This document shows positions 35,252-44,335 of a stretch of DNA of 49,538 bases, in pieces. How positions within the stretch are numbered: position 1 is the first letter of the stretch; each line of letters begins with the position of its first letter. Origin of the DNA: an uncultured Pseudanabaenaceae cyanobacterium (GTDB lineage: Bacteria > Cyanobacteriota > Cyanobacteriia > PCC-9006 > JAAUQQ01). Position numbers and translations under genes: made by a program. The notes beneath the pieces are model-generated. The model did not search any database and was not told the origin of the DNA. It saw only the letters and a program-made list of their open reading frames with translations. The stretch is from assembly GCA_938017515.1 (NCBI GenBank), contig CALIJJ010000071.1, forward strand, positions 1 through 49,538, given 5' to 3'.

Positions 35252-35349
35252 AAACTCTTTGCCCTAGCGTTTCATTAAACTTTACCTATTCTAAAGGCTT
35301 ACGCTAGGGATTGCGGTGAGATGGCGGTTGGTGAGCCATTGGCCAAAGC

Positions 35350-36630
35350 CTACAGAACGTCTTGATTCAAATAGGGCTGTAGCGCAGTCGGTACCTTCAC
35401 TGCCCCATTGGGCTCCTGGTAGTTCTCCAGAATCGCGGCCATGGTGCGACCCACCGCGAGGCCAGAACCGTTGAGCGTATGGGCAAACTGGGTGCCCTTT
35501 TTGCCTGCTTCCTTGTAGCGAATATTGGCGCGGCGAGCCTGGAAGTCGTAGCAGTTAGAGCAGCTCGAGATTTCCCGGTAGGTCTCTGCCGAGGGCAACC
35601 ACACTTCCAGGTCATAGCACTTGGCGGCACCGAAACCCAGGTCACCACTGCACAGTTCGATGACACGATAGGGCAGTTCTAGGGCCTGCAAAATGGCTTC
35701 GGCGTTTGTCCGGAGTGTCTCGTGCTCGGCCTCAGAGGTCTCAGGGCTGACGATTTTGACCAGCTCGACTTTGTTGAACTGGTGCAGACGAATCAGTCCA
35801 CGGGTGTCCCGGCCATAGCTGCCCGCTTCCCGGCGGAAGCAAGGTGTGTAGGCGCAGTGATTGATGGGGAGTTGTTCGCTGTCGAGGATGTCGCCGCGGT
35901 ATAGGTTAACCAGCGGGACTTCGGCGGTGGGGGTGAGCCAAAGATCGTCGTCAGCACACTTAAAGCTTTCCTCCGCAAACTTGGGCAATTGGCCCGTGGC
36001 GGTGAGGGACTCTGAGTTGACCAGGATCGGAGGCAGGGCTTCGATGTAGCCTGCTTCGATCTGCTTGTCCAGCATGAACGAAATCAAAGCCCGTTCTAGG
36101 GCCGCACCGGCTCCCATCAGGGTGACAAACCGGCTCTGGGCAACTTTGACGGAGCGCTCAAAATTGAAAATTCCCAGCTTCTCCCCGATTTCCCAGTGGG
36201 GCAAAATTCCCTCGGGTCCCCGCTTTTTGTCGTCGCCCCAGCGGCTGATCTCGACGTTCTCCTCTTCGCTTTTGCCCTCAGGGGTGCTGTCGCTGGGCAG
36301 ATTGGGCAGCGTCAGCAGGATGTCCTGGATTTTGACCTTGAGCTCTTTCTCTTCGGGCTCTAGATCGGCCAGTTGCTTCTTGAGGCTGTTGCCCTCTTCG
36401 CGCAGCGCAGCCACTTCTGGACCCTTGGGGTCGCTGCCGCCTTTGATTTTCTGGCCGACTTCTTTGCCAATGTTATTGCTGCGGGACTGGAGTTGCGATC
36501 GCCTCGTTTCTATATCCCGTTGCTTTGAATCCAGCTCTAGCAAGGGCTGAAGATCATAGTCTCCGCCCCGGAGGCTGAGCTTGGCTTGGACGGCTTCGGC
36601 GTTGGCGCGGATCTGTTTAATGTCGAGCAC
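35350..36630 (-). CDS. serS: Seryl-tRNA synthetase
   Basis: Charges tRNA-Ser (and tRNA-Sec where present) with serine. The 426-residue length is normal. The N-terminal antiparallel coiled-coil arm is obvious (about 30-105; [20 protein letters not shown] through [20 protein letters not shown]). The class II catalytic core follows: [18 protein letters not shown], the motif 2 arginine in [38 protein letters not shown], and motif 3 in [18 protein letters not shown]. It ends [16 protein letters not shown], a typical C-terminus. The ATG at 36630 starts [15 protein letters not shown] as in other bacteria. Confidence 0.98.
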   Translation of the reverse strand: MLDIKQIRANAEAVQAKLSLRGGDYDLQPLLELDSKQRDIETRRSQLQSRSNNIGKEVGQKIKGGSDPKGPEVAALREEGNSLKKQLADLEPEEKELKVKIQDILLTLPNLPSDSTPEGKSEEENVEISRWGDDKKRGPEGILPHWEIGEKLGIFNFERSVKVAQSRFVTLMGAGAALERALISFMLDKQIEAGYIEALPPILVNSESLTATGQLPKFAEESFKCADDDLWLTPTAEVPLVNLYRGDILDSEQLPINHCAYTPCFRREAGSYGRDTRGLIRLHQFNKVELVKIVSPETSEAEHETLRTNAEAILQALELPYRVIELCSGDLGFGAAKCYDLEVWLPSAETYREISSCSNCYDFQARRANIRYKEAGKKGTQFAHTLNGSGLAVGRTMAAILENYQEPNGAVKVPTALQPYLNQDVL

Positions 36631-36769
36631 GATTCGATGTCTCTCGTCCTGGTGGCTGCTCTGGTGTTTGTCCCGGGCCCACTCAGGAATTGAGTTTCTA
36701 GGGGGCCAGTTTCAATGGATAATCATACCCCTCTAACTTGCGATTGAGCGGCGTTTTGGCCCTAGACCG

Positions 36770-36937
36770 ATGCAAAAGATTCCAGCCAGGGCCAACAAAA
36801 GCATGCAAACAGGGCTGCGATCGATGTTGGGATGGGCTGGGATGGCGATCGCTGCCCTTGGCGTTCTGTATTTCTACGGTTCTCCAATTAATCATTTTTC
36901 CCCGACGGCAGGTTCAGACGATAGAATCCTTCACTAA
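36770..36937 (+). CDS. Possible 55-residue single-span membrane protein
   Basis: A short frame from ATG 36770 to TAA 36935-36937. The first 18 residues are basic (MQKIPARANKSMQTGLRS), then a hydrophobic span (LGWAGMAIAALGVLYFYG), then a short polar tail. The basic-then-hydrophobic layout is what a real small membrane protein looks like. It contains a HIP1-like site. No family is recognised and no strong ribosome-binding site is seen. It ends 11 bp before the GTG of the next gene. Could be a chance ORF. Confidence 0.35.
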   Translation: MQKIPARANKSMQTGLRSMLGWAGMAIAALGVLYFYGSPINHFSPTAGSDDRILH

Positions 36938-36948
36938 CCGTGTGATCT

Positions 36949-38508
36949 GTGAAACAGGCGTCATCTTCCTTGGCTGGTATGCAACTATCTTTCTCTCGCT
37001 TTGCTCTCCCCCAGTTGGAGCGTCTTAGGCCCCTGGGACTGAATCCTTGCCGTGCCCGGCAGTGGGCTGCCGTGGCGTTGGGCTTGGGTTTGGGTTGTCC
37101 CACGTTCATGCCACCGGCCCAAGCCCAGCTCGGCATTAGCTGTGGACGCACTCCGGAGGAAGTCCAGGAAAAGAGCGACTTGCTCCGGGCTTCCCTAGGG
37201 GGCGATCGCAAATCCCAGCGTCGCTACGAAGATCGTGTCAAAGATCACCAGGAGCTGCTGGAGGACTGTCGCCGCAAAAACTGGCCCCAGAAGCAGGCGC
37301 TCTGGCTGCGTCTCTACCCCTGTGACGTGAACCCTGGGGTGCTCGATCAGGTGCTCGATCAGGCGGTCAACATGGGCTATAACCAGGTCTATGTGGAGGT
37401 CTTCTACGATGGCCGTGTGTTGATTCCCCAGGCCAATAACCGCACGGCATGGCCCTCGGTGCTGAATCAGCCAGGGCAAGAGAATACGGACCTGTTCCAG
37501 GTGGCGCTCGAAAAAGGTCGGGAGCGGGGCCTTGAGATGTATGCCTGGATGTACACGATCAATTTTGGCTATTCCTACGGTCAGCGGGGCGATCGCCGCA
37601 ACGTCATCGCCCGCAATGGTCGGGGCCAAACCAGTCTCGACATTGTGCCCGGCTCCACCCAAACCTTTGTGGATCCCTATAACCGTCAGGCCATGCTGGA
37701 TTACTTCACCCTCGTTCAGGAGGTGGTGAAACGTCGTCCGGATGGGGTGCTGTTTGACTATGTGCGCTATCCCCGGGGCAGTGGTTCTGCCTCCGTTGTC
37801 GGTGGTGTCAAGGATCTGCTGGTGTATGGTGATGCCTCAAAATCTGCCTTGATCAACCGCGCCACCAACAGCAAAGGCCGAGAATTAATTACCCGCTTTA
37901 TCCAAAAGGGCTATGTCGGTGTCGGTGACCTGAAGGAACTCAATAAGAAGTATCCCCTGGAGAGCGAGCCCCTCTGGCAGGGGCGTGTTGCGGGGACCCT
38001 GGGCAAAGCGATGTCCTTGAAGCAGCAGCAGCAAGCGCTTCAGCAGGAACTGTGGCTGTTGAGTGTGGCCCATGCCTACCAAGGTGTGATTGATTTTCTC
38101 GATATGGCGGCTCGCCCCGTTCGTCAGGCCGGTCTGCCGTCGGGGGCCGTCTTTTTCCCCGGCGGTAATAAGCCCGTGGGACAAACCGGATTTGATTCCC
38201 GACTTCAGCCCTGGGACCGTTTTTCGCCTTCGTTGCAGTGGCATCCCATGGCCTATTCCACCTGTGGCACTGCCAACTGCATCGTGGAGGAGATCCAGGA
38301 TGTGGTGAATAATGCACCGCCGGGGGTCAAGATCCAGCCTGCTTTGGCCGGGGCCTGGGGGCGCTCTGCCTACGGCAACCGTCCGTCACTGGAGCAGCAA
38401 ATGGCCTCACTGCGATCGCTCTCGGGCAGCATCCAAACCGTCAGCCACTTCGCCTACTCCTGGCAGCAGCCCCAAAATGACACCAACCGCAAATTCTGCA
38501 AGATTTAG
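36949..38508 (+). CDS. Secreted family-10-like glycosidase (GHL10/DUF187 type)
   Basis: This protein has about 519 residues from the GTG at 36949, or 509 from the ATG at 36979. A signal-peptide-like stretch (WAAVALGLGLGCPTFMPPAQ, with cleavage around AQA) ends near residue 63. The GHL10 core follows: LRLYPCDVNPGVLDQVLDQA, MGYNQVYVEVFYDGRVLIPQ, GLEMYAWMYTINFGYSYG, FVDPYNRQAMLDYFTLVQEV and RRPDGVLFDYVRYPRGSG. The last stretch holds the likely acidic catalytic residue. A helical insert (about 315-375) and a C-terminal part with LQWHPMAYSTCGTANCIVEE complete it. GHL10 enzymes act on glycans, possibly peptidoglycan or exopolysaccharide; the substrate is unknown. The stop codon lies inside a 15 bp tandem array. 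Confidence 0.88.
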   Translation: MKQASSSLAGMQLSFSRFALPQLERLRPLGLNPCRARQWAAVALGLGLGCPTFMPPAQAQLGISCGRTPEEVQEKSDLLRASLGGDRKSQRRYEDRVKDHQELLEDCRRKNWPQKQALWLRLYPCDVNPGVLDQVLDQAVNMGYNQVYVEVFYDGRVLIPQANNRTAWPSVLNQPGQENTDLFQVALEKGRERGLEMYAWMYTINFGYSYGQRGDRRNVIARNGRGQTSLDIVPGSTQTFVDPYNRQAMLDYFTLVQEVVKRRPDGVLFDYVRYPRGSGSASVVGGVKDLLVYGDASKSALINRATNSKGRELITRFIQKGYVGVGDLKELNKKYPLESEPLWQGRVAGTLGKAMSLKQQQQALQQELWLLSVAHAYQGVIDFLDMAARPVRQAGLPSGAVFFPGGNKPVGQTGFDSRLQPWDRFSPSLQWHPMAYSTCGTANCIVEEIQDVVNNAPPGVKIQPALAGAWGRSAYGNRPSLEQQMASLRSLSGSIQTVSHFAYSWQQPQNDTNRKFCKI

Positions 38509-38555
38509 GCCTGCAAGATTTAGGTCTGCAAGATTTAGGTCTGCAAGATTCTAGG
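38496..38555. repeat. Tandem array, 15 bp units spanning a stop codon
   Basis: Copies of CTGCAAGATTTAGGT or its variant start at 38496, 38511 and 38526, with a fourth, slightly altered copy at 38541. The first unit contains the TAG stop of the GHL10 gene at 38506-38508, and each later exact unit repeats that codon in frame. Confidence 0.9.
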
Positions 38556-38611
38556 TTGTGCCCAGCTCAACGGTTTGACTGGTTTAACCAACTGGGCTTC
38601 ATCAGTTGGGT

Positions 38612-39064
38612 TTAACCGGCGCGCTTGCCGCGAACAATCCAGTAGCTAAAGGCCAGGGTCAAAACGGCAATGGAGAGACCAATGAGCTGGGTGCCGCTGA
38701 CCTTTGTCAAATCCAACAGAATGATTTTTCGAGCCACAGCGGTCAGCGATGTGATCAGCACTAACTCCAACTGGACGGAATGCTTTCTCAGATAGGCGGT
38801 GATGTTTTGCAGCAGCTCCAGGGCGATCAAAATCGTCAGGAAAAAGCCAAAGATTTCCAACAGCGTTTGCTTGAGAAAGCGATCGGGGGCCAGCAGCACA
38901 TCCTCCAGAAGGAGCTGCCACAGATCCCAGACTGAAACCAGGATGACCAAAATCATGCCCAGGGCGAGCACTTTAGCCACGAGGGTTTCAAACCCGCTGA
39001 TGCCTTGTCTAAACCCGTCGTCACTGAGGGCGTAACGGATCTGGCGGATGACTTTGGAGATCAT
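38612..39064 (-). CDS. PsiE-like membrane protein
   Basis: About 150 residues from the ATG at 39064 (MISKVIRQIRYALSDDGFRQ). A longer frame to 39268 adds cysteine-rich sequence with no family match. Four membrane helices are visible: VAKVLALGMILVILVSVWDL, LEIFGFFLTILIALELLQNI, LELVLITSLTAVARKIILLD and TQLIGLSIAVLTLAFSYWIV. The LELLQNI...YLRKHSVQLELVL...RKIILLD pattern matches phosphate-starvation-inducible PsiE proteins. Their molecular function is unknown. No Pho box was identified. It converges with the GHL10 gene, about 100 bp apart, and is divergent from the unknown membrane protein gene at 39251. Confidence 0.85.
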   Translation of the reverse strand: MISKVIRQIRYALSDDGFRQGISGFETLVAKVLALGMILVILVSVWDLWQLLLEDVLLAPDRFLKQTLLEIFGFFLTILIALELLQNITAYLRKHSVQLELVLITSLTAVARKIILLDLTKVSGTQLIGLSIAVLTLAFSYWIVRGKRAG

Positions 39065-39250
39065 TTTTACGGTGATACAAGCTAGACGGTTCGGACAGCA
39101 GGCCAGGAAACTGCACAAGGGTCTACAGCAATGTTGAAGCCATGAACGTGCAAAAAACGTCAAAACTATCCGGGAAATATACGGAGTTTGCGAATAAAGA
39201 AAACGTATCGCTCTATTCGTGTATCTCCCTGCATCGCTGCATTTTGAGTC

Positions 39251-40660
39251 ATGCAAGACGTTTTTCATCTTACTCGGTCGGTTCCTCTCTCTTCGCCCAT
39301 TTTTGAGGATGTGGACGAAGATGTGGACTTCGAGGGTCCCTCTCCGCCGGAGAATGACCCTGACCTGATCGCTGCACTATTACGAACACGCCTGGGGGCC
39401 TGTGATGCAACGCAGCAGCTGCAATTAGAAGTTGCTCCGCTGCCTGTGCCCCTGATGGCTCCCACCGCAAATCCTGACTCAGATTCCTGTCTGGAGCCCC
39501 CAGAACTCCATCTCCAACTCACCGATCGCTTTTGCCCCGACCCCCTGTTGATGATGAATCATCTGGGAGAGACCCTTGCAGCCCTGCCAGAGGGCAGACC
39601 CCGACGGGTGAGCTTTTCGGGGGGCAGTGATGATCGCGAGGCTCCCACCTGGATTGGCTTCATCGATGTGGATGCTTTTGGGACGACGGCTTCAGCCGCC
39701 CTAGAACCATCAACCCCCTTGTCGCGGCTGCAATCCTCCCAGGACTACGAACGGTTTATTACCGATGAGAGCAGTTGGTTCACGCCGACGGTCAAGGAGA
39801 AAAATCGCTTACATGCCTTTGCCAAAACGACCCAGCGCAAGCGCATTAGCGACACTGCAATGCTGCTCGCTGAGGTCCTTGCGCCCGGGGAAGCGTTGCT
39901 GGATGTCCTGCCGATGCGCTATCGACGCCAGACCGGTAGCTTGATTCTGACCAATCAGCGGTTGTGGTGTGCCTGCGAGTCCCTACGACTCCAGCGATTC
40001 TCTGCCCAGGATTTTGCCCTGTCCCTCAGCGAAATCCAATGCATTGAAATCGCCGACAATGGGTTACGCATTCGCGACCAGTCCCTGGAACACTGCATCT
40101 ATTTCAGCAGCAGTGCTGCTCAGAATTTAGAGATTCTGCTGTCTTATTTTTTCCCCGTGACTCGCCGTGATGTCATCCCAGAGAAGATCGCCTCCAGTGT
40201 GAGTCCCATTTTGGGTGTGGGGTTAGTGGCATCCTTAGTCTTGGGGATTGGCTGGACGGTGTCTGGCTTCACAGACTTTTTTATGGAGCAGGTGCCCTTA
40301 GAACAAGCCCAGGTGATCGCTGCAGATGGTGCTGACCGGTTCGTCGATGCGTTGCCCAGACCGCTGAATGACAGTGCTCAACAGCGTTGCATTGAGCAGT
40401 TCAATCGAGTCATGTATCCCAAGGGCTATGGGGCACTCAATCGCACCACAAAAACGATGCGAATTCGCCTAGAGCAGTTTACTGGGGACTATGTGAACGG
40501 GGTTGAGTTTGATGCGGTGGCGGAGGCGATCGCCAATCGAGTGTTTTCGACCTGCGATCAAACCTCAGTGGATCAAGTTCGCATTGAGGATGGACATTAC
40601 TCGTTTTTCAAAGGACGGTTCTCGCCCCGGTCTCTCGTGGAGCAGTCGTTCTCTCGCTAG
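39251..40660 (+). CDS. Membrane protein with a PH/GRAM-like central domain, unknown function
   Basis: This protein has 469 residues. The N-terminal 180 residues are acidic and low in structure (FEDVDEDVDFEGPSPPENDP). A central region (about 210-300) has GEALLDVLPMRYRRQTGSLI then LTNQRLWCACESLRLQRFSA, resembling the first strands of PH/GRAM-like domains that read LxLTNxRL. One membrane helix follows (ILGVGLVASLVLGIGWTVSG, about 320-340), and a C-terminal domain of about 120 residues contains two cysteines (QRCIEQF, FSTCDQTS). PH-like domains often bind lipid or protein at membranes. No family name can be given; the neighbours are all envelope genes. Confidence 0.7.
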   Translation: MQDVFHLTRSVPLSSPIFEDVDEDVDFEGPSPPENDPDLIAALLRTRLGACDATQQLQLEVAPLPVPLMAPTANPDSDSCLEPPELHLQLTDRFCPDPLLMMNHLGETLAALPEGRPRRVSFSGGSDDREAPTWIGFIDVDAFGTTASAALEPSTPLSRLQSSQDYERFITDESSWFTPTVKEKNRLHAFAKTTQRKRISDTAMLLAEVLAPGEALLDVLPMRYRRQTGSLILTNQRLWCACESLRLQRFSAQDFALSLSEIQCIEIADNGLRIRDQSLEHCIYFSSSAAQNLEILLSYFFPVTRRDVIPEKIASSVSPILGVGLVASLVLGIGWTVSGFTDFFMEQVPLEQAQVIAADGADRFVDALPRPLNDSAQQRCIEQFNRVMYPKGYGALNRTTKTMRIRLEQFTGDYVNGVEFDAVAEAIANRVFSTCDQTSVDQVRIEDGHYSFFKGRFSPRSLVEQSFSR

Positions 40661-40992
40661 GGTTGAGTTGGAGGACATTCGATTTTGGGACAGCCTTATT
40701 CTACGTAGGTCTGACCAATTTGATTCTGCCCTGTTAGTTCGTCTCAGGAAATAGGCAGCATAAATATACGACAGCTAAAAAATCAATAGCTGTTGCTGTG
40801 GAGCGGCGGTACCTATCTCCGTGTATTTGCAAGCGTCAGACCACGCTCAACCCTTTGGGTGAGCTTGATTTTGGGCCAGCTCCAATCATCCCCGTGGGGT
40901 GAAAATTTGTGTTGTCAAATTACCAGCTAGAGCTGTGGTTTGACTTCAACGTTGTGCGGGATTTTCGGCAAGTCCTATCGCGTGTATTTACC
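40661..40992. other. Intergenic region before the inverse autotransporter gene
   Basis: This 332 bp stretch contains two weak hairpins: ACAGCTA/TAGCTGT at 40771-40793, and GCTCAACCC/GGGTGAGC at 40845-40864 followed by TTGATTTT. Either could end transcription of the upstream gene. The longer reading of the downstream ORF (TTG at 40909) falls in this gap and is not adopted. Confidence 0.5.
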
Positions 40993-43731
40993 ATGTCATC
41001 CATGCTGTCAGAACTGACCCTTCCAAATCGTTCGAATGCTCTGGCTCGACTGTTGTTGCAGTTGAATGGGCTGTATCCCTCCTGCCGAAGGCATGCTTTG
41101 CAGCCGGTCACGCTTCTTTTGGCTGCGGGGTTGCTGGGGGGATTGTTGTGTCCTCATCAGGCCCAGGCTCAAACTGACGATGCTTCAGACGCGACTGCAT
41201 CGATCGGGGCCACGACAATTCCGGCGCGCTTTGGGGTTAACCACACAACATCTGGGGCGGGTTTAGACGGTATTACTGGCATTCAAGGGTTTGTGCCCCT
41301 GGTTCAAACTCCGGGCAGCAATGTCACCTATGTAGACGGTCGCCTTCTCCTCGACAATGGCGGCCATCTGGGGGGCAATTTGCTGTTGGGCTATCGCCAA
41401 TACAACGGCGATCGCAACCGCATCACGGGCGGCTATCTCGGGTTTGACAGCCGTGCCACCGACGACAGCAGTTTCTATCAGCTCGGTGCTGGTTTTGAGA
41501 GCCTGGGTCTGTGGGATTTTCGGGTGAATGGCTATCTCCCCATTGGTCAAACCAGCAATCGGGTTCAGGATATTGATATTGATACTGGTTTGCAGACCAC
41601 CTCGGGTTTTGCGGGCAACCAGCTTGTGCTCAATAGTATTCGCGAGCGCCAACGCATTTTGATGATTGAAGATGCCCTGGGGGGCTTTGATCTAGAGACC
41701 GGAGGTCGGATCGCGGGCTGGAAAGGGGGTGATCTGCGAGCCTATGGTGGTGTCTATGCCCTCGGAGGCGATAAGACGGATACATTCCTGGGGGGCAAGC
41801 TGCGCCTCGCGGCCAATGTGACACCGAATGTCACGGCGGGCCTGGCGGTGCACCATGATGGAGAATTTGGCACCAATCTTGTGGCCTCGGTGGGCCTGAG
41901 TTTTCCGGGGATCCGTGATTCGCAGAAGACCGATGCTGCCGAAGAAATTGCGCCACGTCTGCGGGAATCCGTAGCACGCAATCCGAATATTGCCGTTGCA
42001 ACCCAGCGTGAAGCCGAATCGTTCTTTGAGAACAATACCCAGGCATTACAGAATCCTGAGGAAGCTCAGGACTATCGCTTTGTCCATGTTTCCCTGACGG
42101 CGGGAGCGGGGGGGGATGGCTCCTACGAAGCCCCCCTGGGCTCGGTCCAGGCTGCGGTCGATTTAATCGCCAGCGACCCGACGACCTACAGCGACGGTAA
42201 CACCGTGGTCTATGTGGATGGTGAGGGAGCTGCGCCTATCCCCGGATTCACGATTCCAGAGCGGGTGCGAGTCCTCTCCCAGGGACCGGAGCAATTCCTG
42301 GCAGGACTGCCGTTCCCTGGTTTCCCTGAAGCCACGGTGCGGTTGCCCTTTTCCCGTACGGCAAACTTTGATAATGGCGTCTTGGTGCAGCTGCCGGATT
42401 CTGGCGATGGCGTTTTCCCGGTGGTGACCGGAGGCCCCAATAACTTGGTGACGGCGGGGGGCGATCGCGTGGTGCTCGCAGGTTTCCAACTCCAGGATGC
42501 CGTGGAAAATGCCTTCTACGCCGACGGTTCAATTCTCTCCCCCACCGACCCCCTCGACTTTGGTTTGCAGAATGTCGAGCTGCGCAACAACCGCATTGTC
42601 AATCCCGGCACCAACGGCATTTTCTTGGATAACGTGGGTGGCAGCGTTATCTTGATGGACAACGAAATCCAAGGGGCTCAAGAACGGGGGATTTACGCTG
42701 AGAACCGCACGACGTTGCAAGCTGTGGATATTGCGATCGCCGGTTACGAGGTCAGTAACAGTAACGTGGGTATGGAATTTGTCACGGTGGGTGCTCCCCA
42801 GCAGGTGCCGAATCAGGTGGTGGCCATCACACCCAGTTCCACCGACAACACCAGTCGTGGCGTTGCGGACGGAACTGCACCGAGCAATTCCATTGTTGAT
42901 AATCTCAGGGACGGCATTCGTGTTGAAGCGCAGGGCACGGGCTTGGCGGCAACCTCCCAGGAAATTTTGGTTGATCAAGCAACGATTGCCCGCAATGGCG
43001 GTGCCGGTGTTTACCTAGCCGCGAGCAATTCAGCGGGGCAGCAGGAGCTGACGGTAACGGGCAGTCAGGTTCGCGAGAATCTGGAAGCGGGTGTACTTAT
43101 TCGCAATGGCACGCTGCGGGACGGAACACCGATCACTGGCGTCTCTGCTTCGCCCCAGGAGATTTTCATTCGGGGTAATGAAATTGCTAGGAATGGCGGC
43201 TCTGGTGTGGATATTACCGTTGGCTCCTTCGGCAACCAGGAGCTAACCATCGACGACAACCAGATTCTCAACAACGGGGGGGACGGGATTCGTTCCGTGG
43301 TCAGTGGCGGTACCCAGGAATGGTCCACGAATGAATCGATTGACGCAGCGGGCATTCGCAAGAACCTGATTGCGGGCAATGCCGAGCAGGCGATTGATGT
43401 GGATGTCAGCGGTACGGCCAACCTGGCGGTGTTGAATGTGATTGAAAATGAGCTGCGGGACAATGGCGGTGGGGCTGACCTGGATGTGGTGGCCTTGAGT
43501 CCAACGGTGACGGCTTGTGTGGTTGCTGATGGCAATACGGTGCCCAGCGGAATCACGCTGCAAACGCTGAGCTTAGCGCCCAGTCTTCAGGCGACCTTCT
43601 TTGTGCGATCGCGCGACCTGCTCTCTTCGCTCAATAACGGTGTGCCGGTGCAGTTGCTCAACGGTGCCACCAATCCTCCGTCCTCGGATCCCAATGCCTT
43701 TATCGATGTGGGCGAGGTCTGCATTCGCTAG
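40993..43731 (+). CDS. Inverse autotransporter-like outer membrane protein with right-handed beta-helix
   Basis: About 912 residues from the ATG at 40993. A long signal peptide ends near residue 59 (PVTLLLAAGLLGGLLCPHQA, then QAQ). The next 250 residues match the inverse autotransporter beta-barrel type: VDGRLLLDNGGHLGGNLLLG, NRITGGYLGFDSRATDDSSF and FRVNGYLPIGQTSNRVQD. A DUF1565-like entry strand follows (GGDGSYEAPLGSVQAAVDLI, about residue 395). Then comes a parallel beta-helix with N-rich rungs: NVELRNNRIVNPGTNGIFLD, EIFIRGNEIARNGGSGVDIT and QELTIDDNQILNNGGDGIRS. The barrel first, passenger after order is the inverse autotransporter layout known from intimin/invasin. It probably displays a surface adhesin or polysaccharide-active helix. 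It is monocistronic. Confidence 0.88.
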   Translation: MSSMLSELTLPNRSNALARLLLQLNGLYPSCRRHALQPVTLLLAAGLLGGLLCPHQAQAQTDDASDATASIGATTIPARFGVNHTTSGAGLDGITGIQGFVPLVQTPGSNVTYVDGRLLLDNGGHLGGNLLLGYRQYNGDRNRITGGYLGFDSRATDDSSFYQLGAGFESLGLWDFRVNGYLPIGQTSNRVQDIDIDTGLQTTSGFAGNQLVLNSIRERQRILMIEDALGGFDLETGGRIAGWKGGDLRAYGGVYALGGDKTDTFLGGKLRLAANVTPNVTAGLAVHHDGEFGTNLVASVGLSFPGIRDSQKTDAAEEIAPRLRESVARNPNIAVATQREAESFFENNTQALQNPEEAQDYRFVHVSLTAGAGGDGSYEAPLGSVQAAVDLIASDPTTYSDGNTVVYVDGEGAAPIPGFTIPERVRVLSQGPEQFLAGLPFPGFPEATVRLPFSRTANFDNGVLVQLPDSGDGVFPVVTGGPNNLVTAGGDRVVLAGFQLQDAVENAFYADGSILSPTDPLDFGLQNVELRNNRIVNPGTNGIFLDNVGGSVILMDNEIQGAQERGIYAENRTTLQAVDIAIAGYEVSNSNVGMEFVTVGAPQQVPNQVVAITPSSTDNTSRGVADGTAPSNSIVDNLRDGIRVEAQGTGLAATSQEILVDQATIARNGGAGVYLAASNSAGQQELTVTGSQVRENLEAGVLIRNGTLRDGTPITGVSASPQEIFIRGNEIARNGGSGVDITVGSFGNQELTIDDNQILNNGGDGIRSVVSGGTQEWSTNESIDAAGIRKNLIAGNAEQAIDVDVSGTANLAVLNVIENELRDNGGGADLDVVALSPTVTACVVADGNTVPSGITLQTLSLAPSLQATFFVRSRDLLSSLNNGVPVQLLNGATNPPSSDPNAFIDVGEVCIR

Positions 43732-43972
43732 CCCCGACTCCAGGGATAAGGATGGCATAAGCCCTCCATCGACTGTCGGGGGGCCTGCTGTCCAGCTCCT
43801 GCATCGCGATGGGGGGAATCCTAGTCATTAACCCGTAGGATTCGCGCGATCGCAGGAGTAACGGTAGCCTTGGCCACACAACAATGCTCTAAATGGCAGT
43901 CTAGATCACAACAGTTCTGGATAAGTTTGCTAAAAAGGATCTAATCAATGATCAGCTCAAGGATAATTGGTT

Positions 43973-44335
43973 ATGGTCAATACATTATTGCTGCTTTTAT
44001 TTTGTGAACTGCTGGGCGAGGGACTGACCCTTGTCTTGCCAATTCCCATTCCAGGGCCGGTCCTGGGCATGTTTTTGCTCCTGGCAGCTCTGGTGATCCG
44101 GGGGAAGTCCTATGCCCAATTGGATGACACGGCAACGTCGTTATTGAGCCATCTCTCGCTTTTGTTTGTGCCCGCCGGAGTCGGTGTCATGGTGCATTTT
44201 CAGCGGATTGGCGGTGAGTGGTTTGCCCTGGGGCTGGCGTTGATTCTGAGCACGCTCGTGACCATGGTTGTGACGGCCTGGACGATGCAGCTGATGCTGC
44301 GGCTTCAGCGCGGGAGAGTTTTAGTTCATGATTGA
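43973..44335 (+). CDS. lrgA: LrgA/CidA-family membrane protein
   Basis: Small holin-like membrane protein of about 120 residues with four predicted helices. The family signature LVLPIPIPGPVLGMFLLLAA is near residue 20, and LSLLFVPAGVGVMVHF is near residue 64. The ATG at 43973 has AAGGA upstream; a TTG at 43967 adds two residues. The stop overlaps the lrgB start by 8 bp (ATGATTGA), so the two are translated together. In bacteria LrgA/LrgB modulate murein hydrolase export or act as transporters; the plant homologue of the fused pair (PLGG1) carries glycolate and glycerate across the plastid envelope, a role worth considering in a photorespiring cyanobacterium (inference). Confidence 0.93.
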   Translation: MVNTLLLLLFCELLGEGLTLVLPIPIPGPVLGMFLLLAALVIRGKSYAQLDDTATSLLSHLSLLFVPAGVGVMVHFQRIGGEWFALGLALILSTLVTMVVTAWTMQLMLRLQRGRVLVHD

